Part shown: piece after piece, positions 52,896-62,184 of the stretch
Layout: every line of letters begins with the position of its first letter
Numbering within the stretch: position 1 is the first letter of the stretch
Assembly (NCBI GenBank): GCA_963792675.1
Contig: CAWBWT010000002.1
Span: 1,426,001 to 1,490,000, forward strand
Length of the DNA stretch: 64,000 nt
Origin: JBBROS01 sp963792675
GTDB lineage: Bacteria; Pseudomonadota; Alphaproteobacteria; Acetobacterales; Acetobacteraceae
Direction: 5' to 3'
Made by a program: the position numbers and the translations under genes
The notes under the pieces: generated by a model
What the model was told of the DNA's origin: nothing
What the model saw: the letters and a program-made list of their open reading frames with translations, nothing else
Databases searched by the model: none

Positions 52896-53842
52896 TGCTC
52901 GCCTCCTCGCCCGATCCCAGGCTCAACCTGCGCCCGCTCAACCCGCTCCGGATCGACCTTCGCCGGCGCGCTCGGTGCATACACCCGGACCGCCTTGGCC
53001 AGCACGCTGAACCGTGCCGGCGTGACCGCGACGACCTCGCCGTCGGCGGTGATCGGCTGCGGCTGCCGGGTCACCACCTCGATCACCGGGCTGCGGGCGA
53101 TACGAACCTCGGGCGATCCCAGACCGGTGTCGCCGGCGAACAACGGGGCCAGGAACAGCAATCCCCAGCGCCGGCTGGGTTCGAGGCTGTAGACGGCGAG
53201 CGCGTCGTCGTCGATCTCGTTCGCCGATGCCGCCTGCATGCCGCCGTCATAGAGCCGGGCGTTGCCGATCGTGATCTGCACCGTGCGGACGCGATGCACG
53301 ACCGAGCCGCAGCGGATGATGGCGCTGAAGCGCCGATGCTCCAGCAGCACGCGCAGGGCGGCGCCGGTGTAGCGCAGGCGGGCCAGCGATTGCTGGGTGG
53401 CGCGGTGCAGGCCGCGCGCCGTGCCGACGGTGAGGCCGATGCTGGCGACGGTGAAGAAGGGTTGTCCGTTGACGCTGCCGAGGTTGATCGCGCGGACATG
53501 GCCCTCGAGGATCACGGCGGCCGCGGCGGCCGGGTCGTGCGGGATGCCGAGCGCGTGCGCCAGGTCGTTGTCGGCGCCGGCCGGGACGATGCCGAGCGGC
53601 AGCCCGGTGTCGCGCAACGCGATCCCGCCGATGCCGAGCAAGCCGTCGCCCCCGGCCAGGACGACGCAATCGACCTGGTGCCGCATCGCCGCGATCAGCT
53701 CCGGCACCCGCGCCCGCTGCACGTCGCGGCGGACCAGGGTCATGCCGCCCGCCTCCAGGGCGGCGAGGGTGGCGGACACCTGCTTGGCGTGGTTCGGCTG
53801 CGGCGCGGCAATCACCAAGGCCGTGCGGCCGCTCTCGTCCAT
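52892..53842 (-). CDS. Diacylglycerol/sphingosine kinase-like protein
   Basis: ATG 53842 opens a 316-residue protein. The GGDG motif is LAGGDGLLGI, followed by PAGADNDLAHAL where the family usually has PxGTxNDFA; the Thr is replaced by Ala. ITIGNARLYDGGMQAA and ADGEVV match later conserved blocks of the DAGK catalytic family (YegS/DgkB-type). It would phosphorylate a lipid hydroxyl with ATP, but the altered loop leaves activity in doubt. It divides the next, divergent PLP decarboxylase gene by about 110 bp. Confidence 0.78.
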   Translation of the reverse strand: MDESGRTALVIAAPQPNHAKQVSATLAALEAGGMTLVRRDVQRARVPELIAAMRHQVDCVVLAGGDGLLGIGGIALRDTGLPLGIVPAGADNDLAHALGIPHDPAAAAAVILEGHVRAINLGSVNGQPFFTVASIGLTVGTARGLHRATQQSLARLRYTGAALRVLLEHRRFSAIIRCGSVVHRVRTVQITIGNARLYDGGMQAASANEIDDDALAVYSLEPSRRWGLLFLAPLFAGDTGLGSPEVRIARSPVIEVVTRQPQPITADGEVVAVTPARFSVLAKAVRVYAPSAPAKVDPERVERAQVEPGIGRGGEH

Positions 53843-53955
53843 GCTGCTCGCGTTCCCGGGTGAACTCCTGGGGGTTCGTAACATGCGGGGCCGGGCTTGC
53901 AATGGGTGTGCTCCCGCCGCCGTGACATCCGCATGGCGGCAACTTACACTGGGCC

Positions 53956-56178
53956 ATGACGCTCCGCCCCGGCCGACCGGCCGCACCCGCCGACATCCCG
54001 ATGGCGGCCCGCCGCCACCGCGCCCACGCCGCTTGGGACGCCAAGCTGCAGGGTCCGCTCGACCTCGCCGGCAAGGAGGGCACCCGCGGCGGCTCGCCGG
54101 AGGCCTGGTTCCTGGGGCCGCGGGCGGAGAACATCGCTCTGCTGCACGAGCTGATCGACGCCGCGATCGACAGCCATGCCGAGTTCCGCCGCGGCTTCCA
54201 CCCAGAGGACCCGAGCCACCTGACCGAGGCGGTGCAGCGCAGCCCCGAGTTTGCCGCCGGCGTCCGCCGGCTGCGCGAGGCGACGGCGGAGCTGCTGGAG
54301 AAGCTGCAGCTATCGGCGCCGTTCTCGTCCATGCGCTACCAGGGCCACATGCTGTGGGACCAGGCGATGCCCGGCCTGGTCGGGCTGGTCGCCGGGTTAT
54401 TGTACAACCAGAACAACGTTGCCGCCGAGGCCTCGCCGGTGACGACCCGGCTCGAGATCGAGGCCGGCAACGATTTGTGCCGCATGCTGGGCTATCGCGC
54501 CCCCAAGCCGGGCGAGGCGGGGTTCCTGCCCTGGGGCCACATCACCAGCGGCGGCACCATCGCCAACATCGAGGCGATGTGGGCGGCGCGGAACCTGAAG
54601 TTCACCGCGGTCGGCATGCGCGCGGCACTGCGCGAGGTGCCGGCGCTGTCGCCGGCCCGCGGTGTCGAGGTGCCGGTCTGGCAAGGCGGCACGGCGCGGC
54701 TGGTGGACCTCGACACCTGGACCTTGCTCAACCTCGACATCGATGCGGTCGCCGAGCTGCCGGTCAAGATCGCCGCCCTCGGCGTCGATCCGGCGCTGCT
54801 GGCGGCGTCCCTGGTGGCATACAGCTCGCGCAATGTCGGCCTGGTCCGGTTCTACCGCGACTTCATGACGGGGGTGACCGAGACGCCGGTGTTCCTGGCG
54901 CCCGCCACCGGCCACTACTCCTGGCCCAAGGCGGCGACCCTGCTGGGGCTCGGCGGCAACGCGGTCTGGGTGCAGCGGGTGGACGAGGACGCGCGAATGT
55001 CGCTCGACAGCGTCGCCGAGTCGCTGGAGAACGCTTTGCGGCGGCGGGTGCCGGTGCTGTGCGCGGTGGCGGTGATCGGCAGCACCGAGGAAAGTGCGGT
55101 CGATCCGCTGGAGGGTTTGGTTGAGCTGCGGGACCATTATCGCCGGCGCGGGCTGAACTTCGCCATCCACGCGGACGCGGCCTGGGGCGGCTATTTCCGC
55201 GCCATGCTGGCCGATGGCGACGAGGCCGAACTGCCGTCCGACGGCGTGCCGATCTATGCCATGAGTGGTTACGTGCAGCGCCAATACGAGGCGCTGCCGC
55301 TGGCCGACACGATCACGGTCGATCCGCACAAGGGCGGTTACGTGCCCTATCCGGCCGGCGCGCTGTGTTATCGCAACGCCGCCCTGCGCGACGCGATCTC
55401 GCTGCGCGCCCCGGTTATCTTCCACAATCAGACCGAACCGACCATCGGCGTCTATGGCGTGGAAGGCAGCAAGCCCGGTTCGGCGGCGTCGGCGGTGTGG
55501 CTGGCGCACCGGGTGATCCGCCCGGACCGCACCGGCTACGGCCGCATCCTCGGGCAATGCATGTGGACCGCCAAGCGCATGTTCTGCCGGTTGGCCGCGT
55601 TGGAGGACCCGCGCTTCACAGTGACGCCGTTCAACCAGACCCCGGCCGAGCGGGCGCACAAGCCGCCGGGCGCAATCGAGGCCGAGCGCCAGGTGCTGCG
55701 CGACCTGGTGCCGCTCGGCAACGCGGAGCTGCTGCAGCGACTGCAGTCCGACAAGATCGCGCGGGCGCTGTTCGCCCAGGTGGGGTCGGACCAGGTGATC
55801 CTGGCGTTCGCCTTGAACCCGAAGGATGCCGACGGTCGCCCGAACCGCAGCCTGGCGCGCGCCAATGCGTTGAACGAGGCGGTGTTCGCCCGCTGCAGCA
55901 TCATCGAGCCGCGCGAGAACCTGAAGAACCTCGACCTCGTGCTGACCAGCTCGCGGTTCGACCCGGCAGTGTACGGACAGCCGTTCGTGGATGCGTTCTG
56001 CGGCCGCATGGGCGTCGTGCCGGAGCCCGGCAAGGGCGTCGACTTCCTGATCAGCACGACGATGGATCCCTGGACGACGCAGACCGAAGGCGGGGACTTC
56101 CAGGCGGTGCTGATCGAGATCCTGCGGACGGTGGTCCATGCCGCGCTGGCAGAGCTTGAGCTGGATCGGCAGGAGTAA
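53956..56178 (+). CDS. Group II PLP-dependent decarboxylase-like protein
   Basis: This 740-residue protein has the fold-type I decarboxylase core: SMRYQGHMLWDQAMPGLVG, NQNNVAAEASPVTTRLEIEAG, SGGTIANIEAMWAARN, HADAAWGGYFR with the PLP Asp, and Schiff-base K459 in ITVDPHKGGYVPYPAGAL. It is longer than glutamate or DOPA decarboxylases because of an extended C-terminal domain. The amino acid substrate cannot be read. It is divergent from the lipid-kinase-like gene and convergent with the ABC permease gene. Confidence 0.82.
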   Translation: MTLRPGRPAAPADIPMAARRHRAHAAWDAKLQGPLDLAGKEGTRGGSPEAWFLGPRAENIALLHELIDAAIDSHAEFRRGFHPEDPSHLTEAVQRSPEFAAGVRRLREATAELLEKLQLSAPFSSMRYQGHMLWDQAMPGLVGLVAGLLYNQNNVAAEASPVTTRLEIEAGNDLCRMLGYRAPKPGEAGFLPWGHITSGGTIANIEAMWAARNLKFTAVGMRAALREVPALSPARGVEVPVWQGGTARLVDLDTWTLLNLDIDAVAELPVKIAALGVDPALLAASLVAYSSRNVGLVRFYRDFMTGVTETPVFLAPATGHYSWPKAATLLGLGGNAVWVQRVDEDARMSLDSVAESLENALRRRVPVLCAVAVIGSTEESAVDPLEGLVELRDHYRRRGLNFAIHADAAWGGYFRAMLADGDEAELPSDGVPIYAMSGYVQRQYEALPLADTITVDPHKGGYVPYPAGALCYRNAALRDAISLRAPVIFHNQTEPTIGVYGVEGSKPGSAASAVWLAHRVIRPDRTGYGRILGQCMWTAKRMFCRLAALEDPRFTVTPFNQTPAERAHKPPGAIEAERQVLRDLVPLGNAELLQRLQSDKIARALFAQVGSDQVILAFALNPKDADGRPNRSLARANALNEAVFARCSIIEPRENLKNLDLVLTSSRFDPAVYGQPFVDAFCGRMGVVPEPGKGVDFLISTTMDPWTTQTEGGDFQAVLIEILRTVVHAALAELELDRQE

Positions 56179-56196
56179 ACGCCGGGCGGCCTCGCT

Positions 56197-56937
56197 TTAC
56201 GCGCGGCGGCCGCTCCAGCTTGCGTCCACGGCCCCCAAGGCGGCGTTCACCGTCGTGACCAGCAGCACGATCAGCAGCATCAGCCCGTACATCGTCGCAT
56301 TGTCGAAGTTGTTGTAGGCGTTCGCCACGGCGTAGCCGAGGCCGGAGCCGGACAGGATGAACTCCGCCGCGATCACGCCGATGAAGGAGTAGGACACCAC
56401 CAGCTTGAGCCCGGTGAACAGGACCGGCGCCGCACTCGGCAGCCTCACCTGCAGCGCGGTGCGGACCGGTCCCAGGCGCAGCACGCGCGCCGTGCGCAAC
56501 AGCACCGGCGGCACGCGGTCGAGCCCGGCCAGCGTGCTGCCGACCATGGCGACGGCGGCCAGCAGCACCGCGGTCGCGACGATGGCGCCGCCGCCGACGC
56601 CGAACAACACCATCAGCACCGGGTAGAACATGATGGTCGGGATCGCATACCAGGCTCGCAGTAACGGCTCGACCGCCGCCCGCAGCCGCGGCGCCGCATG
56701 CAGTCCAAGGCCCAGCAGCAGACCGCCCCCAGCCGACAGCAGCGCCGCCGCCGCGACCCGGCCGGACGTCGCCAACAGATCGGTGGTCACCGTGCCCTCG
56801 CGCAGCAGGCGGACCAGGGCGACGACCATCGCACTGGGCGGGATGACGCTGGTCGGCGCAACCAAGCCGGCGCGGCAGGCCAGTTCCAGCAGCCCCACCG
56901 ATCCACCGACCAGCAGCAGCCGAAGCAGCGCGATCAT
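56197..56937 (-). CDS. ABC transporter permease (nitrate/sulfonate/taurine class)
   Basis: This 246-residue protein has six hydrophobic segments and the permease EAA-like loop TARVLRLGPVRTALQVRLPSAAP, typical of the SsuC/TauC/ThiX group. It ends with a final helix and WSGRRA. An ATP-binding gene is not present here; the solute-binding gene is 607 bp upstream with a NUDIX gene between them. Together they suggest an importer whose ATPase is encoded elsewhere. Confidence 0.83.
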   Translation of the reverse strand: MIALLRLLLVGGSVGLLELACRAGLVAPTSVIPPSAMVVALVRLLREGTVTTDLLATSGRVAAAALLSAGGGLLLGLGLHAAPRLRAAVEPLLRAWYAIPTIMFYPVLMVLFGVGGGAIVATAVLLAAVAMVGSTLAGLDRVPPVLLRTARVLRLGPVRTALQVRLPSAAPVLFTGLKLVVSYSFIGVIAAEFILSGSGLGYAVANAYNNFDNATMYGLMLLIVLLVTTVNAALGAVDASWSGRRA

Positions 56938-56980
56938 CGCGGCATGCGATGCCGCGACGGCCGCCCGCCGCTCCTTGGCG

Positions 56981-57547
56981 TCAGGGCGGCGCCAAGGTGA
57001 AGCCCGGCAGCACTCCGGTGATCTGCAGCAGCCCCAGCGCCGCCACGGTGGTGCCGTCCTTCAGGTCGCCGCAGCGGATCATCGCCAGCACATCGGCGAA
57101 GGCGAAGCGCCGGGTGATGAGATCCTGCTCCTCGGCGTCGAGCTGTGGGCCGGCGGCAGCGGCCGACAGGTCCTGCGCCAGGTAGATGTGGAACGCCTGG
57201 GTGGCGTAGCCGGCCGCCTGGAACAGGTGCCCGACCTCAGTCATGCGGGCCGCGTCCAGCCCGGTCTCCTCACGCAACTCGCGCCGGGCGACCGTCAGCG
57301 GGTCGGTGTCGCGGTCCCGCTCCCACGAGCCCTGCGGCAGCTCCCAGAGCCGCTTCGCGACCGGGTAGCGATACTGCTCGACGAGATGCAGGGCACCGTC
57401 CTCCTCCATTGGGATGACGACCACGAAATCCGGCTTCTCCACCACGCCGAAGATGCCGGCCGGGGTGTCGCCACGGGCGATTTCGTCCTCGCGCACCCGG
57501 AGCCAGGGGTTTTGGTAGGCGATGCGGCTGGAGGTGGGGCGAATCAT
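56981..57547 (-). CDS. NUDIX hydrolase (ADP-ribose pyrophosphatase-like)
   Basis: ATG 57547 overlaps the stop of the solute-binding gene (ATGA). The 188-residue protein has the catalytic NUDIX core RRELREETGL (REUxEExGU) near residue 89, preceded by ELPQGSWERD; the upstream Gx5E half is not in the usual register. These enzymes cleave nucleoside diphosphate derivatives such as ADP-ribose or NAD-related compounds. It lies between an ABC solute-binding gene and its permease and downstream of nadC, hinting at an NAD-metabolism role. Confidence 0.85.
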   Translation of the reverse strand: MIRPTSSRIAYQNPWLRVREDEIARGDTPAGIFGVVEKPDFVVVIPMEEDGALHLVEQYRYPVAKRLWELPQGSWERDRDTDPLTVARRELREETGLDAARMTEVGHLFQAAGYATQAFHIYLAQDLSAAAAGPQLDAEEQDLITRRFAFADVLAMIRCGDLKDGTTVAALGLLQITGVLPGFTLAPP

Positions 57548-58500
57548 GCTTGCAGGTCCAGCGGCAGGAAGTGGCGGTCGATCAGGCTCGACCAGTCGGG
57601 TGGCCCGCTGACCTGGCCGATCAGCTTGAGCGCGTCGATCACGCGATCCAGCTCGGATTGGTCGAAGCCGCCCTCGGACCACATGCGCGGCGCCACCATG
57701 TTGCGAACCGCGGCCGCGGCGACGTCCGGCTGCAAGTCGTAGGCCCGGGCGCAGACGGCGCCGGCGGCGGCCGGGTCGGCGTAGATGGCGCGCACCCCCT
57801 CGCGCCGCCCGGCGATGATGGCGCGCAGCTTGGCCGGTTCGGCCGCGGCATAGGACGGCGAAGTGATGCCGACCGAACTGGTCATCGGCGGCAGCATGTC
57901 GCGGTAGGCGACCACGGTGCGGTAGCGGTCGGCGCGGATGATCGACAGCGGCTCGATCAGCGCCGCGGCGGCGACGCTGCCGGCCTCGAGCAAGGTGAGG
58001 CTGGGGCCGTAGCCGCCGGAGAACACCCGCGTGACCTGCGTCGGGTCGAGCCCGGCCGTGCGCATCGCCAGCAGGAACAGCATCTCCGACACGCCCTTCG
58101 GCGAGGTCAGCGCCACCTTCTTGCCGGCGAGGTCGGCCAGCGTGTGCACGTCGGAACCGGGCAGGGTCACGAGCGAGGCTTCGGCGACGCTGCGGGTGCC
58201 GACGTTGACGATCCGCACCGGCAGGCCACCGGACGCGGCCGCCAAGGCGGCGCCGATCGCGACGTCGCCATACGGCGTCTGGCTGGCGAACAGGTTGCGG
58301 ACCGTGGTGCCGCCGCCGCCCGAGCCGAGGAAGCCGGTGATATGGATGCCGGCGCGGTCGAAGGCGCCGATCTCCTGGGCCACCGTGAACGGCAGCCCGT
58401 AGAGGCTGGTGCCGTACTGGGTGACGCTGATCTCCTCGGCCCAGGCCGCGCCCGGGATCGCCGCAGCCGCCGCAGCGGCCAGGAAGCCACGCCGGTTCAC
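57544..58500 (-). CDS. ABC transporter substrate-binding protein (NMT1/SsuA-like)
   Basis: The start is GTG 58500, with the Tat-type leader MNRRGFLAAAAAAAIPGAAWA. The 318-residue protein has the NMT1/THI5-like fold: TQYGTSLYGLPFTVAQEIGAFDRAGI, GDVAIGAALA, GKKVALTSPKGVSEMLF, GYGPSLTLLEAGSVAAAALIEP. These proteins bind sulfonates, nitrate, thiamine precursors or aromatics. It is 7 bp after the nadC stop and overlaps the NUDIX gene by 4 bp. Confidence 0.85.
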   Translation of the reverse strand: MNRRGFLAAAAAAAIPGAAWAEEISVTQYGTSLYGLPFTVAQEIGAFDRAGIHITGFLGSGGGGTTVRNLFASQTPYGDVAIGAALAAASGGLPVRIVNVGTRSVAEASLVTLPGSDVHTLADLAGKKVALTSPKGVSEMLFLLAMRTAGLDPTQVTRVFSGGYGPSLTLLEAGSVAAAALIEPLSIIRADRYRTVVAYRDMLPPMTSSVGITSPSYAAAEPAKLRAIIAGRREGVRAIYADPAAAGAVCARAYDLQPDVAAAAVRNMVAPRMWSEGGFDQSELDRVIDALKLIGQVSGPPDWSSLIDRHFLPLDLQA

Positions 58501-58507
58501 GGCCGCT

Positions 58508-59341
58508 TCATGGGGCGTCGAGCCCGATGTCGGTGGCGTGGCTGCCCTGGGTCAGGCGGCCGCAGGAGATGTAATCGACCCCGGTCTCGGCGATCGCCCG
58601 CACCCGCTCGAACCGCACGCCGCCCGAGGCCTCCAGCGGCACCCGCCCGCCGACCCGCTGGACTGCGTCCCGCATGGCGTCGAGCGACATGTTGTCGAGC
58701 AGGATCAGATCGGCGCCGGCCGCGAGCGCCTCGTCCACCTGGCCGAGCCGGTCGCATTCGACCTCGATCCGGGTCAGGATCGGCACCGCGGCGCGGGCCC
58801 GCTCGACCGCCGCGGCGATGCTGCCGCAAACGGCGATGTGGTTGTCCTTCAGCAGCACGCCGCTATCGAGCCCGAGCCGATGGTTGTTGCCGCCGCCGCA
58901 CATCACCGCGTGCTTCTCCAGCATGCGCAGGCCCGGTGTCGTCTTGCGGGTATCGACCAGGCGGGCGCGGGCGTCGCCGATCTCGGCCACATAGCGCGCG
59001 GTCTCGGTGGCGATGCCGCTCATGCGCTGCGCGATGTTGAGCGCGGTGCGCTCGGCGGTGAGGATGCCCTGGGCCGGGCCGTGCACCCGGGCGAGCGGCT
59101 CGCCGGGGGGCACGCGGGTGCCGTCGGGGCGCAGGACCGTCACCGTGATGCGTGGTTCCCAGCGGCGGAACACCTGCGCCATGACCTCGATCCCGGCGAC
59201 CACCATCGGCTCGCGCGCGTTGACCACGAAGTGAGCGTCCGCAGCCGGGTCGATCATGAGGGTGGTGGTGAGGTCGCCGTGGCCGACGTCCTCGGCCAGC
59301 CAGAGGTCGATCAGTCGCTCGACGTGCAAGTGATTGTACAT
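58508..59341 (-). CDS. nadC: Nicotinate-nucleotide pyrophosphorylase (quinolinate phosphoribosyltransferase)
   Basis: ATG 59341 (GGGAGAG upstream) opens a 277-residue protein with AEDVGHGDLTT, LTAERTALNIAQRMSGIAT, DTRKTTPGLR, and LLKDNHI, all conserved in NadC. It converts quinolinate and PRPP to nicotinate mononucleotide in de novo NAD synthesis. nadA and nadB are not present in the window. The enzyme is first in a minus-strand run of nadC, ABC binding protein, NUDIX and ABC permease. Confidence 0.93.
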   Translation of the reverse strand: MYNHLHVERLIDLWLAEDVGHGDLTTTLMIDPAADAHFVVNAREPMVVAGIEVMAQVFRRWEPRITVTVLRPDGTRVPPGEPLARVHGPAQGILTAERTALNIAQRMSGIATETARYVAEIGDARARLVDTRKTTPGLRMLEKHAVMCGGGNNHRLGLDSGVLLKDNHIAVCGSIAAAVERARAAVPILTRIEVECDRLGQVDEALAAGADLILLDNMSLDAMRDAVQRVGGRVPLEASGGVRFERVRAIAETGVDYISCGRLTQGSHATDIGLDAP

Positions 59342-59423
59342 GGCCCCGGACTCTCCCGTTCCGCCTTGCCCGAGTCAACGCGGCATGTGACATGGCCGCT
59401 TCGCACTCGACGGAGGACCCCGC

Positions 59424-59855
59424 ATGCCCGATCTCTCGCTCACCCAGGCCCAGGCCATCGTCACCGGCGCGCTCGCTTCGGCGCGGCAGCACTCGTTCAA
59501 GCCGTTGGTGGTGGCGGTGCTCGACGCCCGCGGCGCCTACAAGGCGTTGGCGGCCGAGGACGGCACCAGCCTGAAGCGGGCCGAGATCGCGCACGGCAAG
59601 GCGCATGGCGCGCTGGCGCTGGGCATGGGCTCGCGGGCGATCGCCAAGCGGGCGGCGGAGCAGGCGTATTTCGTCGCCGCCGTGACGCATGTGTCCGGCG
59701 GCGCGCTGGTGCCGGTGCCGGGCGGCGTGCTGCTGCGCGACGTGCTTGGCACCTTGCTGGGCGCGGTCGGCATCAGCGGCGACACCTCCGACAACGACGA
59801 GATCGCGGCGCTGGCCGGGATCGAGGCGGCCGGCCTGGTCGGCGAGACCGGCTGA
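59424..59855 (+). CDS. GlcG/HbpS-like protein
   Basis: After GGAGG, ATG 59424 gives a 143-residue protein: LTQAQAIVTGALASARQHSFKPL, VAVLDARGAYKALAAEDG, SRAIAKRAAEQAYFVAA, and VPGGVLLRDVLGTLLGAVGISGDTSDNDE. This is the DUF336 GlcG/HbpS fold, whose members bind haem or act with glycolate or propanediol enzymes. No such operon is near. It is convergent with the beta-propeller gene, 4 bp apart. Confidence 0.88.
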   Translation: MPDLSLTQAQAIVTGALASARQHSFKPLVVAVLDARGAYKALAAEDGTSLKRAEIAHGKAHGALALGMGSRAIAKRAAEQAYFVAAVTHVSGGALVPVPGGVLLRDVLGTLLGAVGISGDTSDNDEIAALAGIEAAGLVGETG

Positions 59856-59859
59856 GCGC

Positions 59860-61002
59860 CTACTTCCAGCTCGTCATGATCGCCGCCGGGCCGGCGCCGA
59901 CGTCCAGCGCCGGGCGTGGCGTCAGGGCGTGGCCGTCCCAGCCGAACACCATGATGTTGCGCTCGACCATGTTCTGCACCAGCACCGTGCGGCCGTCGCG
60001 TGAGAAGGCGATGCCCTGGTTCCAGCGCCCGATCGGCGCCTCGGCCACCTGGTGCAGCGCGCGGCCGTCCAGCGCCAGCAGCAGCAGGCGGCCGTTCGGG
60101 CGATAGAACGGGTTGTTCGGCGCCTTGGTCGTGCCGTCCTGCACGCCGATCGCCAAGGTCTTGCCGTCCGGCGACCATTTCAGCCCTTCGGGCGAGCGGC
60201 CCACCTGCAAGGTCTGCACGGTGCGGAACGGCTCGGCGGTGAGGTCGATCAGGCTGACGGTATCCACGTCGCCGTCGCCGCGGCCCATGTTGCCGACCGC
60301 CGCCAGCGTGCCGTCCGCGGTGATGTCGAGCGTGTAGGGCGACAAGCCGGTGGTGATCGGCCGCTTATCCAGCGTCACCGTCGTGCCGGCGATGCGCAGC
60401 ACCGCGATCTGGTGGTCGCCGTAGCGGGACAGCAGCGCGGTCTTGCCGTCGGGCAGGAAGGCGATGCCGCTCGGCATGCTTTTGGGGTCGATCGCCACCT
60501 TGCCGGCCGGGGTGAGGCGCCGGTCCTTGATCGTGAACACCGACAGCGAGCCCTCGGTGCGGTTGGCGATCAGCGCCAGCGTGCCGTCCGGGCTGATCCG
60601 CACCGTGGTGGCGCCGGCGCCTGCGGTGAGCGTCTGCACCACTTTCGGCGGCTGCGCGGTGAGGTCGATCACCGACACGCGGTCGTCGGGCGCGATGCCG
60701 AACGTGCCCGACGGCTCCGCCTTGGTGGCGCCGGTGACGATGGCGTAGCTCTCGTCGGGCGCGATCGCGGCCGCCATCGGCGGCCCAACCACGCTGCCGG
60801 GCGCCTCGACCGTCGCGACGATGCGCGGCTCGCCCTTAAGGTCGATGATGCTGACGGTGTCGGGCGGCGCGTCCTTGGCGGCGACCTGGTTCGCCGCCGC
60901 GTCCATCACGGTATGGGCGTCGTTGGACGAGATGGCGAGGTCGGCGCGGGCCACGCCGGCGAGCGCGGTCGCGGCCAGCAGGCCGGTGGCGATATGACGC
61001 AT
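59860..61002 (-). CDS. Exported YVTN-type beta-propeller protein
   Basis: ATG 61002 (GGGGGAAA upstream) opens a 380-residue protein with signal peptide MRHIATGLLAATALAGVARA. Blades carry DTVSIIDLKG, ISPDGTLALIANRTEGSLSVF, FLPDGKTALLSRYGDHQIAVL, WSPDGKTLAIGVQDG and SRDGRTVLVQNMVERNI, the YVTN beta-propeller pattern. Function unknown; such proteins often bind ligands or scaffold in the periplasm. It follows the FAD oxidoreductase gene on the same strand by 29 bp. Confidence 0.85.
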   Translation of the reverse strand: MRHIATGLLAATALAGVARADLAISSNDAHTVMDAAANQVAAKDAPPDTVSIIDLKGEPRIVATVEAPGSVVGPPMAAAIAPDESYAIVTGATKAEPSGTFGIAPDDRVSVIDLTAQPPKVVQTLTAGAGATTVRISPDGTLALIANRTEGSLSVFTIKDRRLTPAGKVAIDPKSMPSGIAFLPDGKTALLSRYGDHQIAVLRIAGTTVTLDKRPITTGLSPYTLDITADGTLAAVGNMGRGDGDVDTVSLIDLTAEPFRTVQTLQVGRSPEGLKWSPDGKTLAIGVQDGTTKAPNNPFYRPNGRLLLLALDGRALHQVAEAPIGRWNQGIAFSRDGRTVLVQNMVERNIMVFGWDGHALTPRPALDVGAGPAAIMTSWK

Positions 61003-61031
61003 GGTTTCCCCCCAATTTGTTGGGGGGAACG

Positions 61032-62153
61032 TTACGCGGCGTTGCTGCGGTTGACCACTGCCGCGACGTGCGCGCCGATCGCCAGCGACGAGGTGAGGCC
61101 GGGGCTTTCGATGCCGAACAGGTTGACCAAGCCGCCGATGCCGTGCTCGGCGGGGCCGGACACCAGGAAATCGGCAGCCGGGTCGAGCGGGCCGCTGATC
61201 TTCGGGCGGATCCCGGCATAGCCCGGCGCCAACGCCCCGTCCGGCAGCGCCGGCCAGTAGCGGCGGATCGCGGCGTAGAACCCGTCGGCGCGGCTGAGGT
61301 CGACGTCGTATTCCTCGCGCTCGACCCATTGCGTGTCCGGCCCGAACCGCGCCTGGCCGCCTAGGTCGAGCGTCAGATGCACGCCGAGCCCGGCCTTTTC
61401 CGGCACCGGGTAGATCAGCCGCCGGAACGGCGCACGGCCGACCAGGGAATAGTAGCTGCCCTTGCACATATACGCGGTCGGGATCGTATCGGCCGGGATG
61501 CCGGCGATCGAGCGCGCGAGGTCCGGCGCGTGCAGGCCGACGGCGTTGACGAACACCTCGCATTCGAGATCCATCGGCTCGTCGCCGCCGACATGCAGCA
61601 GCACGGTGCCGCCGCCCTGCACTTCGCCGCCGAGCACCCGGGCGTGGAACACCACCGCACCGCCGGCATGCTCGATGTCGCCTTGCAACGCCAGCATCAG
61701 CCCGTGGCTGTCCACCACCCCGGTACTCGGCGACAGCAGCGCCCCGGCCACCCGCAGGGCGGGCTCCAATTTTTGCGCCTCTTCTGCGGGCAGGTATTCG
61801 AGGTCGGTGACGCCGTTGGCGGCGGCCTTGGCCCGAATCGTCTCCAGCACCGGCACCTCGGCCTCGTCGGAGGCGACGATCAGCTTGCCCATCCGGCTGT
61901 GCGGGATGCCGCGCTGCTCGAGGTACTCGTAGAGGCGGTGCTTGCCCTCGACGCAGAACCGCGCCTTCAGGCTGCCGGCCGGGTAGTAGATGCCGGCGTG
62001 GATGACCTCGGAGTTGCGCGAGGAAATGCCGGTGCCGATGCCCTCGCCGCCTTCCAGCAGCCAGACCTCGCGGCCCGACAGCGCCAGCGCTCGCGCCACC
62101 GCGAGCCCGACGACGCCCGCACCCACCACCACGCACTCGACCCGCTCGACCAT
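61032..62153 (-). CDS. L-2-hydroxyglutarate oxidase-like FAD oxidoreductase
   Basis: ATG 62153 opens a 373-residue DAO-family protein with the FAD GxGxxG in VVVGAGVVGLAVARAL, SSRNSEVIHAGIYYPAGSLKA, GVVDSHGLMLAL, AYMCKGSYYSLVG and GIESPGLTSSLAIG. The SSRNSEVIHAGIYY motif is shared with L-2-hydroxyglutarate dehydrogenase/oxidase (LhgO/L2HGDH). It may clear L-2-hydroxyglutarate or a related 2-hydroxyacid. There is no hydroxyacid cluster around it. Confidence 0.88.
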   Translation of the reverse strand: MVERVECVVVGAGVVGLAVARALALSGREVWLLEGGEGIGTGISSRNSEVIHAGIYYPAGSLKARFCVEGKHRLYEYLEQRGIPHSRMGKLIVASDEAEVPVLETIRAKAAANGVTDLEYLPAEEAQKLEPALRVAGALLSPSTGVVDSHGLMLALQGDIEHAGGAVVFHARVLGGEVQGGGTVLLHVGGDEPMDLECEVFVNAVGLHAPDLARSIAGIPADTIPTAYMCKGSYYSLVGRAPFRRLIYPVPEKAGLGVHLTLDLGGQARFGPDTQWVEREEYDVDLSRADGFYAAIRRYWPALPDGALAPGYAGIRPKISGPLDPAADFLVSGPAEHGIGGLVNLFGIESPGLTSSLAIGAHVAAVVNRSNAA

Positions 62154-62184
62154 GAGGGGAACATCATGCCGGGCCCGGGGAGCG

